A stretch of DNA of 6,752 nt from Lysobacteraceae bacterium (lineage in GTDB: Bacteria; Pseudomonadota; Gammaproteobacteria; Steroidobacterales; Steroidobacteraceae). Shown here in pieces: positions 5,823 to 6,752 of this stretch. The notes below the pieces were generated by a model, which saw only the letters and a list, made by a program, of their open reading frames with translations, had not been told where the DNA came from and did no database searches. The stretch covers positions 1 through 6,752 of the forward strand of contig JAAYXG010000564.1 of the NCBI GenBank assembly GCA_012516015.1, read 5' to 3'. Position numbers and translations under genes: made by a program. How positions within the stretch are numbered: position 1 is the first letter of the stretch; the number at the start of each line of letters is the position of its first letter.

Positions 5823-5923
5823 CAGGAGCACCACAAAGAACACGAAGAGCACATGGCAGAAGGGATACTCAGCTCCCCTTCTCCCATCCGTTTTGTGTTC
5901 TTGCGTTCTTTGTGGTGCTCCTG
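5823..5923. repeat. 101-nt imperfect palindrome with perfect 19-bp terminal arms
   Basis: The left arm CAGGAGCACCACAAAGAAC (5823-5841) is perfectly complementary to 5905-5923. Pairing continues inward: AAGAGCAC with GTGTTCTT (one G-T pair), ATGG (5853-5856) with CCAT (5884-5887), and AGAAGGG (5858-5864) with CCCTTCT (5876-5882), leaving an 11-base apical loop. The whole forms one long, bulged hairpin. It lies between the convergent 76-residue gene and asd and may act as a bidirectional 3'-end structure. It lacks a T run, so it is not a classical intrinsic terminator. The CACAAAGAAC-type arm resembles dispersed intergenic repeats seen in many environmental bacterial genomes (general impression, not checked). 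It could be a REP-like or MITE-like element; no flanking target duplication is evident. Confidence 0.85.
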
Positions 5924-5929
5924 TTCTGT

Positions 5930-5940
5930 CCCGTTCCGGG
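5930..5940. terminator. Small hairpin just after the asd stop
   Basis: CCCG/CGGG with a 3-base loop lies ten bases beyond the asd TAG. It is stable for its size but has no T run. With the adjacent long palindrome it may protect or end the asd transcript; this is a guess. Confidence 0.2.
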
Positions 5941-5949
5941 CGTCTAGCG

Positions 5950-6752
5950 CTACTTTTCCAGCAGCGCCTCGGCGATCTGCACCGCATTTAGCGCGGCGCC
6001 CTTGAGCAGCTGATCTCCCGCGATGAACAGCGAGATCGAGCGGCCGCTTGGATCGCTCAGATCGCGGCGAATGCGGCCGACGAGCAGATCATCCTGACCG
6101 GATGCGTCCTTCGGCATCGGGAAGTAGTTGTTCTCCGCATCGTCGACGAGCTTGACGCCCGGGGCCGTGCCGAGGATCTCGCGCACTTCCGCCGGCGCGA
6201 TCGGACGCTCGCATTCGAAGCTGACGGAGATGCAATGCGCGCGGAGGATCGGTACGCGCACGCACGTCGCGGAAATGCGCAGATTGGGTTCGCCGAAGAT
6301 CTTGCGCGTCTCCTCCATGACTTTCGTTTCTTCTTCGTTGTAGCCGGTCTCCGGATCGATGCGCGTGTTGTGGCTGAACACGTTGAAGGCGTAGGGATGC
6401 GGCAGCACCTTCGGCTCGTAGCGCTCGCCGGCCAAGTGAGCGCGCGTCGATTCGCGAAGCTCTTCCATCGCGGCGGCGCCGGCTCCGGAGGCCGCTTGAT
6501 ACGTCGAAACGATCAGCCGCTGCAGCGGATTGACGCGATGAATCGGCCAAAGCGGCGTAATCGTCAGAATCGCGGCGCAATTCGGATTCGCGACGATGCC
6601 GCGATGATCGCGTATCGTGTTCGCGTTGATCTCGGGCACGACGAGCGGCACGTCGGCGTTCATGCGGAATGCCGAGGAGTTGTCGACGACGATCGTGCCG
6701 GAGGCGGCGAGTGCCGGCGCGAAGCGCCGCGAGATCGACCCGCCGGCGGAGA
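5950..6752 (-). CDS. asd: Aspartate-semialdehyde dehydrogenase (N-terminus outside window)
   Basis: The enzyme reduces L-aspartyl-4-phosphate to L-aspartate-4-semialdehyde with NADPH, the second step of the aspartate pathway to lysine/diaminopimelate, threonine and methionine, in the cytoplasm. The 266 residues seen lack roughly the first 70-80, including the N-terminal GxxGxxG nucleotide motif. Present are SAGGSISRRFAP (1-12 of the fragment), VVDNSSAFRM, the active-site cysteine in ANPNC (C58), the substrate-site glutamine in STYQAASGAG (Q85), the EEETK segment (139-143) and the catalytic-base histidine in VPILRAHCISVSFE (H172). The central AFNVFSHN...GYNEEETKVMEETRKI and ATCVRVPILRAH resemble the plant-like and short bacterial ASADH forms rather than the longer enterobacterial Asd (from memory of the family). 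The stop is TAG at 5950-5952. Other genes of the aspartate pathway or leuB would lie, if clustered, to the right of the window. Confidence 0.96.
   Translation of the reverse strand, partial: SAGGSISRRFAPALAASGTIVVDNSSAFRMNADVPLVVPEINANTIRDHRGIVANPNCAAILTITPLWPIHRVNPLQRLIVSTYQAASGAGAAAMEELRESTRAHLAGERYEPKVLPHPYAFNVFSHNTRIDPETGYNEEETKVMEETRKIFGEPNLRISATCVRVPILRAHCISVSFECERPIAPAEVREILGTAPGVKLVDDAENNYFPMPKDASGQDDLLVGRIRRDLSDPSGRSISLFIAGDQLLKGAALNAVQIAEALLEK

Noticed and set aside
5823..5923. Insertion sequence
   Set aside because: There is no transposase, and the space between the arms is 63 bases. At most it is a non-autonomous repeat.
5797..5940. Target-site duplication flanking the palindrome
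   Set aside because: The bases outside the arms (GAAG on the left, TTCT on the right) continue the inverted symmetry partly and do not form a direct duplication.
5799..5987. A 62-codon minus-strand frame ending in a hydrophobic stretch like a membrane segment
   Set aside because: Its start is an out-of-frame reading of asd and its hydrophobic tail is a translation of the long palindrome. It is an artefact of the repeat.

Overview
The window is a GC-rich (roughly 60 %, by eye) bacterial chromosomal segment. Gene content suggests a proteobacterium, possibly a gammaproteobacterium of the Xanthomonadales/Steroidobacteraceae kind: a receptor-like Ser/Thr kinase with C-terminal TPRs, a DUF4197 lipoprotein with a lipobox, GyrI-type AraC regulators and a biosynthetic aspartate-semialdehyde dehydrogenase. 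The taxonomic statement is inference. I see no tRNA, rRNA, CRISPR array, transposase or phage gene.

Layout, left to right. (1) 1-1714, minus: N-terminal 571 residues of a transmembrane Ser/Thr protein kinase with TPRs; its 3' end lies outside the window. (2) 1715-1860: short spacer with a possible kinase promoter and two small hairpins. (3) 1861-2772 and 2870-3727, both minus: two AraC-family regulators in tandem, each a double-HTH DNA-binding domain followed by a GyrI-like effector-binding domain, probably co-transcribed. (4) 3728-3920: leader/spacer with an 8-bp tandem repeat and a short palindrome. (5) 3921-4439, minus: a 172-residue helical protein I do not recognise, with a good ribosome binding site. 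(6) 4440-4614: spacer with a plus-strand terminator-like hairpin that no visible gene explains, and a GTCGAC repeat. (7) 4615-5337, minus: DUF4197 lipoprotein. (8) 5338-5555: divergent promoter region. (9) 5556-5786, plus: a 76-residue unknown protein with an arginine-rich tail. (10) 5787-5949: convergent spacer holding a 101-nt imperfect palindrome with perfect 19-bp terminal arms. (11) 5950-6752, minus: aspartate-semialdehyde dehydrogenase, cut at its N-terminus by the window edge.

The genes do not form one pathway. The kinase, the two AraC regulators and the 172-residue gene lie in the same direction but are separated by leaders of 97 to 193 bp, so only the AraC pair is a convincing operon. 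I did not find a convincing new multi-gene system. The parts that conventional annotation explains least are the long palindrome at 5823-5923, the 8-bp repeat array before the AraC pair, the orphan plus-strand terminator at 4522-4545, and the unknown 172- and 76-residue proteins.
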